Positions 8,149-16,518 are shown, counted from the stretch's first letter. The stretch is DNA of 64,000 nt from Ascidiaceihabitans sp034111945 (GCA_047626725.1 JBLHSG010000006.1:62001-126000); one strand, 5' to 3'. Numbers and translations are program-made. Notes: generated from the letters alone by a model not told the origin.

Positions 8149-8841
8149 TTAAAACGTCATTGGCCGCATCACATGTGGTTCAATCACATCGACATTCGGC
8201 AGGCCCGCCTTAAGCGCATCAGCCGATTGTTCGAGCATCGGCATAGTGCGGTAATGGCAGGGGATGACGGTCTTGAAATCAAAGTAACGCTTGGCGGCAT
8301 AGGCGGCCTCGGCCATGCCCATGGTGAAATGCCCGCCCGCAGATAATATCCCGATGTCGGGTTTGTAGAAATCCCCGATCCAGTCCATGTCGGCCATGAT
8401 CCCTGTGTCGCCGGACACGTAAATGCAGTGGCCTTCGCCTTTGATAATCAGCCCGGTTTCCGAGCCCATGTACTGGCGCACCCCGTCGATATCAGCCGAA
8501 GACGAATGGGACGCAGGCACCATCGAAATCGCCACATTACCGCGTGTGATCGTGCCGCCCATGTTGAAAGCGTCGCCTTCGATTGCGCCCTCGGCTGCTA
8601 GAAACTGCGCCAATTCATACATGCCGGACACGGGGGCGTTGTGGGCTTTGGAAATTGTTGGAACATCGGTGATGTGATCAAAATGCGCGTGGGTGACAAG
8701 GATGTCTGTGACACCTGTCAGGGCCGCATCATGCTGGTCTTTGTTCAGCATCGGGTTGCCGGTCAGCCAGGGGTCAACCAACAGAATCTGGTCTTCGATT
8801 TCGATGCGAAAGCTGCCGTGGCCAAGCCAGATGATGTTCAT
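8149..8841 (-). CDS. UPF0173-type metal-dependent hydrolase (metallo-beta-lactamase fold)
   Basis: The product has 230 residues. MNIIWLGHGSFRI at the N-terminus, LVDPWLTGNP near 25, and the metal-binding HAHFDHITD near residue 55 identify a UPF0173/YtkL-like member of the metallo-beta-lactamase superfamily. A later SGDTGIMADM and a C-terminal IPCHYRTMP supply the remaining metal ligands. The start at 8841 has AAGGAAA upstream, so the longer frame to 8874 is rejected. It is probably a soluble cytoplasmic hydrolase with an unknown substrate. The neighbouring VOC gene on the same strand lies 57 bases upstream and may share its transcript. Confidence 0.88.
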   Translation of the reverse strand: MNIIWLGHGSFRIEIEDQILLVDPWLTGNPMLNKDQHDAALTGVTDILVTHAHFDHITDVPTISKAHNAPVSGMYELAQFLAAEGAIEGDAFNMGGTITRGNVAISMVPASHSSSADIDGVRQYMGSETGLIIKGEGHCIYVSGDTGIMADMDWIGDFYKPDIGILSAGGHFTMGMAEAAYAAKRYFDFKTVIPCHYRTMPMLEQSADALKAGLPNVDVIEPHVMRPMTF

Positions 8842-8898
8842 TGTGCGTTTCCTTGCGCTGGGCGCCACAGTCAAATCCGTGATGCAAAGTGTCGTTTC

Positions 8899-9306
8899 TT
8901 AGTCGTCGACCTGATGGATTTCGATGACATTGCCATCAGGGTCGTAGAAAAATATCTGGTGCCATTCTGCCGCCGCCGTGTGCCCCCAATCGGAATACTG
9001 AACGCCTTTTGCATCCAGATGCGCCATGACTTCGGCGATGTTATCGGTGCGATAGGCGATGTGCCCGCGTTCAACGGGATTAACCGCATGACCGGTTTTG
9101 AACCCGACGCTCAGGTCTTTTTGCGCGATATGAGTCTGGATTTCACCGTCAGTGATAAACGCAATGTCGCCCGCGTAGCCTTTGTTCACCTCGCGTTTGG
9201 GGATATCGACAGTCACCGCATCCAGTTGCAGCACGTCGCGGTAAAACGCATCCAGCCGTGCGACGTTTTCAGAACTAAAGCTGACGTGATGCAGGGTAAG
9301 TTTCAT
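8899..9306 (-). CDS. VOC (glyoxalase/bleomycin resistance fold) family protein
   Basis: A 135-residue protein with the two beta-alpha-beta-beta-beta modules of the vicinal oxygen chelate superfamily. LHHVSFSSENV at the start supplies the first metal-ligand His. NPVERGHIAYRTDNI near residue 75 supplies the second, and DPDGNVIEIHQ at the C-terminus the closing Glu. The start at 9306 has AGGAG upstream and matches the usual MKLTLHHV opening; upstream codons in the longer frame are not conserved in type. It could be a lyase, dioxygenase or isomerase, and the substrate cannot be told from sequence alone. Confidence 0.85.
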   Translation of the reverse strand: MKLTLHHVSFSSENVARLDAFYRDVLQLDAVTVDIPKREVNKGYAGDIAFITDGEIQTHIAQKDLSVGFKTGHAVNPVERGHIAYRTDNIAEVMAHLDAKGVQYSDWGHTAAAEWHQIFFYDPDGNVIEIHQVDD

Positions 9307-9432
9307 GTGCGCGCTCCTGAGCAAACCTGACACCAGACTGCTCATAAAACCCGATCTGCGGCAAGCCTGTGTTCGACCACTTGCGAGGCAAAGCAGGGCG
9401 CGCTAAACCACGGCCAAGCAAATGAGGTTTTC

Positions 9433-9720
9433 ATGTCGATTGATCCAAGCACAGCCGCACGCGTCGCCAAACTGGCCCGCATCAAAGTTGAAGAAGCGGC
9501 ACTTCCGGCGCTGGCCGCAGAATTCAACACGATTCTCGGGTTTATCGAGCAGTTGAACGAAGTAGACGTCGAAGGCGTTGAGCCGATGACATCTGTCACC
9601 CCGATGCGCCTGAAACGTCGCACAGACGTGGTGAATGATGGCGATCAAGCCGCGGCCGTTTTGAAAAATGCGCCCGATCAACGCGAAGGGTTCTTTGCCG
9701 TGCCGAAGGTGGTTGAATAA
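9433..9720 (+). CDS. gatC: Aspartyl/glutamyl-tRNA amidotransferase subunit C
   Basis: GatC is the small stabilising subunit of the GatCAB complex, which turns mischarged Glu-tRNA-Gln or Asp-tRNA-Asn into Gln-tRNA-Gln or Asn-tRNA-Asn. The product has 95 residues, the normal length. The motifs VAKLARIKV near residue 12 and GFIEQLNEVDVEGVEP near 37 are characteristic, and the C-terminus ends in REGFFAVPKVVE. A GAGG ribosome binding site precedes the ATG. Its stop overlaps the gatA start by one base (TAATG), so the two are translationally coupled. gatB is not in the window. Confidence 0.96.
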   Translation: MSIDPSTAARVAKLARIKVEEAALPALAAEFNTILGFIEQLNEVDVEGVEPMTSVTPMRLKRRTDVVNDGDQAAAVLKNAPDQREGFFAVPKVVE

Positions 9721-11201
9721 TGTCTGATCTGAACAAACTTGGCCTAGCCGAAGCCCGCGATGCTTTGCGCGCAGGCGACACGACATCGCGCGAATTGACC
9801 GAAAGCTGCCTGACGGCGATCCAAGGGGCCGGCGCGTTGAACGCGTTTGTGCACCACACGCCAGAAATCGCGATGGAACGCGCTGACGCCGCAGACCTGC
9901 GGATCAAAGCCGGCGACGCCCCTGACATGTGTGGCCTGCCGATCGGGATCAAAGACCTGTTTTGCACCAAAGACGTGCCATCCCAAGCCGGATCGCGGAT
10001 ATTGGAAGGCTTTTTGCCGCAATATGAATCCACCGTGTCCGGCAACCTGCAAGCCGCAGGGGCGGTGATGCTGGGCAAGCTGAACATGGACGAATTCGCC
10101 ATGGGATCGTCGAACGAAACGTCGATTTACGGCAACGTCGTGAACCCTTGGAAAGTTGATGATCGTGATCTGACACCGGGTGGATCGTCTGGTGGGTCTG
10201 CCGCCGCTGTGGCCGCTGATTTGTGTCTGGCCGCAACAGGCACGGACACGGGTGGATCAATCCGCCAACCTGCCGCGTTTACGGGTACCGTCGGGATCAA
10301 ACCAACCTATGGTCGCTGTTCGCGTTGGGGCGTTGTCGCGTTTGCGTCGTCCTTGGATCAAGCAGGGCCAATGACCAAATCGGTGCGCGATGCGGCGATC
10401 ATGCTTGAGGCGATGTGCGGGCATGACCCCAAGGATTCCACCAGCATGGACCTGCCAGTGCCGAATTTCGAGGCTCTGATGACCGGTGACATTCGTGGCA
10501 AGAAAATCGGTATTCCCAAAGAATACCGCATGGACGGCATGCCCGAAGAAATCGAAAAACTATGGGCAGATGGCGCAGAAATGATGCGGTCTGCTGGTGC
10601 TGAAATCGTCGACATTTCGCTGCCACACACCAAATATGCGCTGCCTGCGTACTACGTGATCGCACCAGCCGAGGCGTCCAGCAACCTCGCGCGTTATGAC
10701 GGGGTGCGCTATGGCCACCGCGCTAAAATGGACGCAGGCGACGGCATCACCGAAATGTACGAAAAAACCCGCGCCGAAGGGTTCGGGCCCGAAGTACAAC
10801 GCCGCGTCATGATCGGCACATACGTTCTGTCCGCAGGGTTTTACGACGCCTATTACAACCGCGCGCGCCGTGTCCGCACCTTGATCAAGAAAGATTTTGA
10901 AGACGTGTTTGCCGCAGGGATCGACGCGATCCTGACGCCTGCCACGCCGTCTTCTGCCTTTGGTTTGGGTGAAATGACCGACGTTGATCCGGTGCAAATG
11001 TACCTGAACGATGTCTTTACCGTCACAGTCAACATGGCGGGTTTGCCGGGCATCGCTGTACCTACGGGCCTTGATTCCAAGGGCTTGCCGATGGGTCTGC
11101 AACTGATCGGACGCCCATGGGAAGAAGGCGATTTGCTGTCTTCCGCTTATGCGTTGGAACAGGCTGCCGGTTTTGTAGCCAAACCCAATAAATGGTGGTA
11201 A
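9720..11201 (+). CDS. gatA: Aspartyl/glutamyl-tRNA amidotransferase subunit A
   Basis: GatA is the amidase subunit that releases ammonia from glutamine for transamidation. The 493-residue protein shows the amidase signature GGSSGGSAAAVAA at about residues 154-166. The expected catalytic triad is Lys78 (in GIKDLF), Ser156 and the nucleophile Ser180 (in DTGGSIRQPA). The length fits the family. It is coupled to gatC by the one-base overlap. No terminator is obvious after its stop, and the next gene begins 45 bases later on the same strand, so read-through is possible. Confidence 0.96.
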   Translation: MSDLNKLGLAEARDALRAGDTTSRELTESCLTAIQGAGALNAFVHHTPEIAMERADAADLRIKAGDAPDMCGLPIGIKDLFCTKDVPSQAGSRILEGFLPQYESTVSGNLQAAGAVMLGKLNMDEFAMGSSNETSIYGNVVNPWKVDDRDLTPGGSSGGSAAAVAADLCLAATGTDTGGSIRQPAAFTGTVGIKPTYGRCSRWGVVAFASSLDQAGPMTKSVRDAAIMLEAMCGHDPKDSTSMDLPVPNFEALMTGDIRGKKIGIPKEYRMDGMPEEIEKLWADGAEMMRSAGAEIVDISLPHTKYALPAYYVIAPAEASSNLARYDGVRYGHRAKMDAGDGITEMYEKTRAEGFGPEVQRRVMIGTYVLSAGFYDAYYNRARRVRTLIKKDFEDVFAAGIDAILTPATPSSAFGLGEMTDVDPVQMYLNDVFTVTVNMAGLPGIAVPTGLDSKGLPMGLQLIGRPWEEGDLLSSAYALEQAAGFVAKPNKWW

Positions 11202-11246
11202 ACCTGCCGCAATAAGCGAACACAGAGACGCGAATTGAGGCACGAC

Positions 11247-12047
11247 ATGACTTTTAAACTAATCCTGATGGCCGGGGCGCTGGGCGCTTTGGCAGCATGC
11301 CAGCCGGCGGTACCTGACAGTGGTGCAGGTGCACCCGGACGTGGCGTTGGCTTTGAAAACTCGTTTGAGGCACAGCGCAAACGCGACGCTGCATTGGCGG
11401 GTGCAAACGCACAAGCCACAGTGCCAGCGGCCGCGACGGTCCAAAGCAGCGCATTGCCTGCAGGCCCCACGCCTGCGCAGACAGTATTGTCCACACCTGC
11501 GCCAAACCTGACGCCTGCCAGCACAGCGCAACAGCCGCTGAATCTAGACGCGCAAACCGCCGCCCTTGAAGACGCCGAAAACCTGTCCGCAACTGCGGCC
11601 AATTCCGGTCGCCAAGTGGTGAACGCCAGCCCGTCTAATCCAGCCCCAAGCAACGCTGGCATTTCGGACGAGAACGATTTTGATGCCGTCGCAGGGCGCC
11701 AATCTATCGCCAGCGACAAGGCCCGCATTGCCGCCAACCGCGCCCAATACGCCGTTGTTCAGCCCACCGCATTGCCGACACGCGCAGGCAACACCCAGCC
11801 TAACGTTGTGGCCTATGCGCTTGAAACATCGCACCCGCGCGGAACCCAGGTTCACCGACGCATCAGTCTGGTGTCAGCCAATAAATCCGCCCGCAATTGC
11901 GCCGAGTTCAGCTCCGTTGACGAAGCGCAGATCGATTTCCTTGCGCGTGGCGGTCCAACCAAAGATCGCAAAGGGTTGGACCCTGATGGCGACGGCTATG
12001 CCTGTGGTTGGGATCCGGCCCCGTACCGCACAGCATCGCGCGGCTAA
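11247..12047 (+). CDS. Lipoprotein with Excalibur-like calcium-binding C-terminus
   Basis: This 266-residue protein starts with a lipoprotein signal (MTFKLILMAG, lipobox LAAC, Cys at about residue 18). About 180 residues of Ala/Pro/Thr/Gln-rich, low-complexity linker follow. The last 50 residues are a compact domain: SARNCAEFSSVDEAQ, then GLDPDGDGYACGWDP. The DxDGDGYAC element with paired Cys residues is typical of the Excalibur extracellular calcium-binding domain. The start at 11247 is chosen because TGAGG lies upstream; an in-frame TTG at 11235 is less likely. It precedes an AmpD-like amidase, which suggests a cell-envelope role, but its function is unknown. Confidence 0.85.
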   Translation: MTFKLILMAGALGALAACQPAVPDSGAGAPGRGVGFENSFEAQRKRDAALAGANAQATVPAAATVQSSALPAGPTPAQTVLSTPAPNLTPASTAQQPLNLDAQTAALEDAENLSATAANSGRQVVNASPSNPAPSNAGISDENDFDAVAGRQSIASDKARIAANRAQYAVVQPTALPTRAGNTQPNVVAYALETSHPRGTQVHRRISLVSANKSARNCAEFSSVDEAQIDFLARGGPTKDRKGLDPDGDGYACGWDPAPYRTASRG

Positions 12048-12645
12048 GCTGCAGATCAATCAGCATATTTCGCCAAATTATGGGCCGCGCCGGAATGGGC
12101 TGCGGCCCTCTTTGGTGGTGCTGCATTATACCGCGATGCAGTCGGCCAGTGCCGCGATTGATCGGCTGTGCGACCCTGCGTACGAAGTGTCCGCGCATTA
12201 CGTGATCGCGCGCGACGGGCAGGTGACGCTGCTGGTGCCCGAGGATCAGCGCGCGTGGCATGCAGGTGCCGGTCAATGGCAGGGGCAGGACGACATAAAT
12301 TCGCGGTCCATCGGGATCGAACTGGACAACACCGGTGCGCATCCGTTTCCCGAACCGCAAATGGTGGCGCTAGAAACGGTGCTTGGCGGGATTTTGGGGC
12401 GCTGGGGCATTGCACCTGAAAACGTCATTGGTCATTCTGACATGGCACCTGGGCGCAAGGTTGATCCGGGCCCGCATTTTGACTGGACGCGGCTGGCGCG
12501 CCAGAACCTTGCGGCGGGCGCACCTGCATCACCGATTGATCCCTCAAATCTGGCCGAAACAGCACATGCTGCCGGGTATACGGCTGCGTGTGATATCGCC
12601 GATTTGCGCCAAGCCGTTGCTTTGCGTTGGCCAAGGCTGGGGTGA
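11998..12645 (+). CDS. AmpD-like N-acetylmuramoyl-L-alanine amidase
   Basis: The Amidase_2 (zinc) domain is clear: LVVLHYTAMQSA holds the first zinc His, SAHYVI and AWHAGAGQW lie in the active site, and the IGHSDMAPGRKVDPGPHFDW motif holds the second His and the Asp. The enzyme cleaves N-acetylmuramoyl-L-alanine bonds, in AmpD for muropeptide recycling. No signal peptide is visible, so a cytoplasmic recycling role is likely. The start is uncertain. The first canonical ATG at 11998 overlaps the preceding gene by 50 bases, whereas similarity seems to begin at LQINQHISPNYGPRR, which would need a CTG at 12049. The protein is 215 or 198 residues accordingly. Confidence 0.85.
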   Translation: MPVVGIRPRTAQHRAAKLQINQHISPNYGPRRNGLRPSLVVLHYTAMQSASAAIDRLCDPAYEVSAHYVIARDGQVTLLVPEDQRAWHAGAGQWQGQDDINSRSIGIELDNTGAHPFPEPQMVALETVLGGILGRWGIAPENVIGHSDMAPGRKVDPGPHFDWTRLARQNLAAGAPASPIDPSNLAETAHAAGYTAACDIADLRQAVALRWPRLG

Positions 12646-12695
12646 TCGCAAACTCCTCCATTGACGCGCAGGCCGCAACCCGCCAAAACGCAAGC

Positions 12696-13099
12696 GCGCG
12701 GAAGGCTGGGTGATCGCAGAGCTGGCAACAGTCCTGAGGAAAGTCCGGACTCCACAAAGCAATGGTGCCGGGTAACGCCCGGCGGGGGTAACCCTAGGGA
12801 CAGCGCCACAGAAAACAGACCGCCTGTGCGCGGATCGGGCGACCGATATCACACGCAGGTCAGGGTGAAACGGTGGGGTAAGAGCCCACCGCGGGATGGG
12901 CAACCAGACCGGCACGGCAAGCCCCACCAGGAGCAATGCCAAATAGGGATCGCGTGAGGGGCAGCTCTCGGGGCCGCTTTGGCCTTAGCAGGTCCGGGTT
13001 GGCAGCTAGAGGGGTGCAGGTAACTGTATCTCAAGATGAATGATCATCTCGGGCAGAGCAATCTGCCTAGACAAAATCCGGCTTACAGGCCTTCCGCGC
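12696..13099 (+). ncRNA. rnpB: RNase P RNA component, type A
   Basis: The catalytic RNA of ribonuclease P, which trims tRNA 5' leaders. The terminal helix P1 is formed by GCGCGGAAGG at 12696-12705 and its exact complement at 13090-13099. Between them lie the universally conserved blocks: GAGGAAAGTCCGG near 12736, ACAGAAAACAGACC near 12808, a GGTGAAACGG segment near 12864, and near the 3' end ATGATCATC and ACAAAATCCGGCTTAC. The length of about 404 bases and helix arrangement are the type A of alphaproteobacteria. Exact ends are inferred from the P1 pairing. Confidence 0.96.
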
Positions 13100-13156
13100 A
13101 TATTTTTAGTCATTGAGGGCAGTCAGTTGGCACTGTCCGGTGCGCGCTAAAATTGA

Positions 13157-13681
13157 TCACCTGGATTCAGATAGATGCGTCCAGATTTCTGCATCTGGTT
13201 CGTGATCAGCGCGTGCGCCATCTGTCTGCGCGCCAAGACGTTTAGCAACTGCTTGCGAGCGATGATTGTCGCAGTCGATGTAGCTCACCAATTGGGTGAA
13301 CCCATGGGCTTGATACGCCCAACGACGAACGGCTTGCCCAGCTTCGGTTGCGTATCCATTGCCCTCAGCCCCTTCAAAAAGGTGCCACGCCAGCTCAACT
13401 TCGGGCCAATTTGAGTGTTTAAGCAGCCCAACACGACCAATAGGGAGGCTCCGTCCTCGTTCAATTAGCGTAAAAAATCCGAACCCATGCCATTGCCAGT
13501 GACCAATTCCGATCAAAAAGCCAAACCAAGCTTGTTCTTTGCTGCCCGTTTCTCCCTGAGCCAGCATCCTCGGCGAACTCGTCATAAATCGGGTAAGCTC
13601 TGGTAGGTCACTCTGAAGCGGTCCGCGCAGGATCAAGCGTTCCGTTTCTAGGACTGGTGCGGACGTCAAAGGTTCGGTCAT
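13157..13681 (-). CDS. GNAT family N-acetyltransferase (RimJ/RimL-like)
   Basis: A 174-residue protein of the Acetyltransf_3 type. ETERLILRGPLQSDLPEL at about residues 12-30 is the standard opening. The middle holds HWQWHGFGFFTLIE, and the acetyl-CoA binding region reads EGNGYATEAGQAVRRWA near residue 108, with QLVSYIDCDNHRSQAVAKRLGA afterwards. The substrate is unknown: members acetylate ribosomal protein N-termini, antibiotics or small amines. It points toward rnpB and sits between rnpB and rpmG. Its codon use and the local composition look slightly more AT-rich than its neighbours. Confidence 0.87.
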   Translation of the reverse strand: MTEPLTSAPVLETERLILRGPLQSDLPELTRFMTSSPRMLAQGETGSKEQAWFGFLIGIGHWQWHGFGFFTLIERGRSLPIGRVGLLKHSNWPEVELAWHLFEGAEGNGYATEAGQAVRRWAYQAHGFTQLVSYIDCDNHRSQAVAKRLGAQTDGARADHEPDAEIWTHLSESR

Positions 13682-13993
13682 ATCGGACTCCGTTCGAGCA
13701 TTAGATTAGGAACCATAACGCGCGTTGGCCAGATCAATACACAACCTCTGGGTTTTAATGAGAGTATAGCTTTGTCCGCAGAGACGCTATTGTCTCGTTG
13801 GTATGTTCCGTGTGCAAAGCACGGCATTTCGACGCGTTTCCAAGGGCCCCATCACAAACCGGCATAAATTCTTGAGGCTACACCCCAATCCCACGCCTTT
13901 TGCTGTTGACTCGGGTGCCCAGCCCTTTAGAAGCCAAAGCACAAGAATTCACGCGTGCCGCCACCGGGTAGAGAACGCAGCAGGAGAAGACAC
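13682..13993 (+). promoter_or_regulatory. Intergenic region with candidate rpmG promoter
   Basis: These 312 bases separate the divergent acetyltransferase and rpmG and hold no credible gene. A TTGACT at 13906-13911 followed after 16 bases by TAGAAG at 13928-13933 resembles a sigma-70 promoter for rpmG, though the -10 match is poor. A purine-rich CAGGAGAAG just before the rpmG ATG is a good ribosome binding site. Nothing else in the stretch is recognised. Confidence 0.4.
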
Positions 13994-14161
13994 ATGGCGA
14001 AGCCAACCACAATCAAGATCCGTCTGAACTCGTCCGCAGGCACGGGCCACTTCTACGTGACCAAGAAAAATGCACGCACAATGACCGAAAAAATGGTCGC
14101 TCGGAAATATGATCCGGTTGCGCGTAAGCACGTCGAATACAAAGAAGGCAAGATCAAGTAA
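13994..14161 (+). CDS. rpmG: 50S ribosomal protein L33
   Basis: The 55-residue product begins MAKPTTIKIRLNSSAGTG and ends YKEGKIK, the normal length for L33. The internal KKNARTMTEKMVARKYDPVARKHV is the family core. It is of the form without zinc-binding Cys pairs, as in most alphaproteobacteria. The start at 13994 follows CAGGAG; upstream in-frame codons back to 13955 are not part of the protein. It is followed 27 bases later by a strong terminator and so is monocistronic. Confidence 0.97.
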   Translation: MAKPTTIKIRLNSSAGTGHFYVTKKNARTMTEKMVARKYDPVARKHVEYKEGKIK

Positions 14162-14188
14162 GATCTGCCCCTGATTTGTGAGCCTTAG

Positions 14189-14212
14189 GCCGCGCTGCAT
14201 GCGCGGCTTTTT
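14189..14212 (+). terminator. Rho-independent terminator of rpmG
   Basis: A perfect 7-bp stem (GCCGCGC / GCGCGGC) with a five-base loop is followed by five T residues. It lies 27 bases after the rpmG stop. Confidence 0.85.
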
Positions 14213-14272
14213 GCGTTTTCACAGGGTGAGGTTTTTTGGCTGATGGATGCATCAAGATGCACCTTACATAGG

Positions 14273-14752
14273 TCAGTAATCGTAACCTGCGTACCGGTTT
14301 GGCAAATCAGCATCGTCATCTTTGCCGATGAATTCAGCCCAAACACCGCCGGGTCGCCATATTCCATCCATTAGCTCGAACGCCTCTTGTTGATCGCCAC
14401 CGAGCCCGTGTCGTGCATAGCGGTAATAAAATGCGCTGACCCGCGCGTTGTAGATGCAGTGCACGTGCACGGGGTTGCCTTTCAGCCGCACCAGAGCCGT
14501 ACAAAACGCATCAAAATCAGCCTCGGTCGGATTGGCGAAATCGACGGGGATGTAGGTATATCGCAGGCCTAGGGCGGCCAGTGTTGCTGCCTCGTCTGGT
14601 AGGGCACCGGTGTTGGAATGAGGCCCAAGGTTGATGACGTTGCGCGTGCCCATCGCCTTGATTTGCGCCATCTGTGCTTCGGTCGGCTGACCTGACAGCG
14701 TGGTCAGGGGGTCGCGACGGCGCCAATTGATCACTTTGGGCAGGTCTTTCAT
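14273..14752 (-). CDS. Protein tyrosine phosphatase-like protein (DUF442-related)
   Basis: The product has 159 residues. The opening VINWRRRDPLTTLSGQPTE and the block GTRNVINLGPHSNTGALPDE resemble the dual-specificity phosphatase-like proteins related to DUF442. The P-loop reads HCIYNARVSAF near residue 98, so the spacing from the Cys to the Arg is four residues rather than the five of classical phosphatases; this four-residue form recurs in the HCxANxRVSAF group. It may be a phosphatase with altered geometry or a binding protein. No signal peptide is visible. The substrate is unknown. Confidence 0.75.
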   Translation of the reverse strand: MKDLPKVINWRRRDPLTTLSGQPTEAQMAQIKAMGTRNVINLGPHSNTGALPDEAATLAALGLRYTYIPVDFANPTEADFDAFCTALVRLKGNPVHVHCIYNARVSAFYYRYARHGLGGDQQEAFELMDGIWRPGGVWAEFIGKDDDADLPNRYAGYDY

Positions 14753-14809
14753 CGATTTTCCTTTGGTGGGGCAGGGGGCAAGTAAGGTGCGTCTTGACGC
14801 ACCACGCGG

Positions 14810-15118
14810 TTAGCGATCAGCGGGCGGCACATCTTTGTGCAGGTTGGCGAAATCGCTGATTTGTGAGCGCGTAAATTTGGCCGCTTTGCGCTGTGTGCTT
14901 GGCGGTTGGTCATGGCGGCTGACACCTTTGCGCCGCGCGGTCGTTGGTCGAATCGGGCGGGCCGTAAAGCCACCCCCACAATTCGGGCAAACGTTCTGCA
15001 AGGTGTCGTTCACGCAAGTCGCACAAAACGTACATTCGTAGCTACAGATACACGCCTGTGTGCTGTCCGCGGGCAAATCGCAGTCGCATAATTCGCAGTT
15101 TGGCCGTAGTTCCAACAT
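14810..15118 (-). CDS. DUF1272 zinc-ribbon-like protein
   Basis: This 102-residue protein has an N-terminal Cys-rich domain of about 55 residues: LRPNCELCDCDLP, CICSYECTFCATCV and VCPNCGGG. The paired CxxC arrangement implies one or two bound zinc ions and is diagnostic of DUF1272. The C-terminal half is basic and probably disordered, with KAAKFTRSQISDF. The start at 15118 has AGGGGG upstream, whereas the longer frame has no support. The family has no known function. It sits 57 bases upstream of the phosphatase-like gene on the same strand. Confidence 0.85.
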   Translation of the reverse strand: MLELRPNCELCDCDLPADSTQACICSYECTFCATCVNDTLQNVCPNCGGGFTARPIRPTTARRKGVSRHDQPPSTQRKAAKFTRSQISDFANLHKDVPPADR

Positions 15119-15135
15119 CGCGCGCCCCCTGACAG

Positions 15136-15166
15136 AAAAAGGGGCCACCCATCGCTGGGCAGCCCC
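15136..15166 (-). terminator. Rho-independent terminator after the Bax-inhibitor-like gene
   Basis: On the minus strand an 11-bp stem with two G-T wobbles (15156-15166 with 15141-15151, four-base loop) is followed by five T residues. It lies 25 bases after the stop of the 15191-15991 gene and would separate it from DUF1272. Confidence 0.8.
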
Positions 15167-15190
15167 CTAAATTACTCACATCAAATGATG

Positions 15191-15991
15191 CTATTCTTGT
15201 GAGCCCATGAACATCAGCAAGAACTGGAACATGTTCAGGAACGAGATGTACAAGGACAGCGCGCCGTCTGATGCTGCTTTGTCCAGCCATTCTTGATCGC
15301 CCATGTGCGCGTGTGCGACATAGGTGTTCTTGATGTCTTGCGTGTAATACGCCGTCAGGCCGGCAAAGATCAGGATGCCAAGTGCCGAAATTGCGTACAT
15401 CATTGGTTCGGACTGCAGGAACATGTTGACGACCATCGCAATGATCAGGCCAAAGACACCCATCATCAGGAACGTTCCCATACGGCTCAGGTCACGTTTG
15501 GTGGTATAGCCGTACAGGCTCAGACCCGCGAATGCGATCGAGGTGACAAGGAACGTCGATGCGATGGAATGTGGCGTGTAGACCATAAAGATCGAGCTCA
15601 TCGAGACGCCCATAACGGCGGCAAAGATGAAAAAGCCCAATTGAACCGCAGCGGCAGATCCGCGCGACATCAAAGCGCCCCAACCAAACAGCACGAAGGC
15701 CAGCGGTGCGAACATTATGACAAAGCGTAGCGGCGAGGCAAACAATGTCTCGCCCAGACCTGTCAGAAATTGTCCTTCGCGCAGCGCGTAAACAGCGCCT
15801 TCTGCGTTTGTTGCAGCGGCCGAAATGTCGGTTGTTGTAGACAGACCGGCAATGGCCCATGCTGCAAGTGCCGTGATCAACATGCCGATCGACATTTGAC
15901 CATAGACTTTGTTCATGTGGGCGCGCAGCCCAGCATCGATATCGGCGGCGCGGGATCCGCCTGCGGTGCGAATTGTATTTGCGTCAGCCAT
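15191..15991 (-). CDS. Bax inhibitor-1/YccA family membrane protein
   Basis: The 266-residue protein has about seven hydrophobic segments after a short polar N-terminus containing GLRAHMNKVYGQMSIGML, the typical start of bacterial UPF0005/YbhL proteins. Conserved later parts are SSIFMVYTPHSIASTFL and a C-terminal DGALSLYISFLNMFQFLLM followed by a short polar tail. Members act in the cytoplasmic membrane, some as pH-sensitive calcium leak channels and others as FtsH partners. It has its own terminator downstream and 184 bases of leader upstream, so it is probably monocistronic. Confidence 0.93.
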   Translation of the reverse strand: MADANTIRTAGGSRAADIDAGLRAHMNKVYGQMSIGMLITALAAWAIAGLSTTTDISAAATNAEGAVYALREGQFLTGLGETLFASPLRFVIMFAPLAFVLFGWGALMSRGSAAAVQLGFFIFAAVMGVSMSSIFMVYTPHSIASTFLVTSIAFAGLSLYGYTTKRDLSRMGTFLMMGVFGLIIAMVVNMFLQSEPMMYAISALGILIFAGLTAYYTQDIKNTYVAHAHMGDQEWLDKAASDGALSLYISFLNMFQFLLMFMGSQE

Positions 15992-16175
15992 TTAAGACCT
16001 CCAATTGAAACTAAAGCACCCCGAGGCACATCCCCGAGGCTTTCTGTAGGTTATATTGGCGTGTACTGGCCACATTTCAAGTGAATTCAGAGCAAATACA
16101 GACCTGAATTGACTGATTTTAATGGGTCAAACTGACAGATTTTCGCAAAATTGATGCGAAACCGAATTTACCGCC

Positions 16176-16391
16176 CTAGCAGCGCCAGTTTTGCGGCACG
16201 TCCCAGGCCACGCGATTGGCTTCGGTTTGTGCCTCTTTATAGCTGACACCGATGTCGCGCAGTGCGTTGGCATCCAGTGCGGCAAGGGCGCGACGCGACC
16301 GCCAGACAGAAAAGATGTGGCGCAAAGATATAGAAGAGCGCGCGCCTGATGGGGCGCAATTTGCAAAAGTTGTGTTTTCGATCAAAGCCAT
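16176..16391 (-). CDS. DUF1127 (YjiS-like) small protein
   Basis: The 71-residue product carries the DUF1127 motif in its C-terminal half: ALAALDANALRDIGVSYKEAQTEANRV. The N-terminal half, MALIENTTFANCAPSGA, is typical of the roseobacter version. The ATG at 16391 is chosen because GGAG stands seven bases before it; the in-frame codon at 16403 is weaker. Short DUF1127 proteins bind RNA in some alphaproteobacteria and affect phosphate and sRNA regulation. It is divergent from a LysR gene whose operator lies between the two, so it is the probable target of that regulator. Confidence 0.85.
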   Translation of the reverse strand: MALIENTTFANCAPSGARSSISLRHIFSVWRSRRALAALDANALRDIGVSYKEAQTEANRVAWDVPQNWRC

Positions 16392-16450
16392 GAGGGTCTC
16401 CACTTCACTAAATCAGATGGTTTGTTGTGTTCGTATCATTTCTATTGATG

Positions 16451-16471
16451 TGTATGCCTGTGTCGGATACA
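16451..16471. promoter_or_regulatory. Candidate LysR operator between DUF1127 and lysR genes
   Basis: TGTAT at 16451-16455 and its inverted copy ATACA at 16467-16471 are separated by exactly 11 bases, the T-N11-A architecture bound by LysR-type regulators. It lies 48 bases before the LysR start and 60 bases before the DUF1127 start, in the position expected for auto- and divergent regulation. Confidence 0.65.
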
Positions 16472-16518
16472 TTTAGAAAACGAATGTTTGTGGTGTGATA
16501 CATCAAGGATGGTGATGG

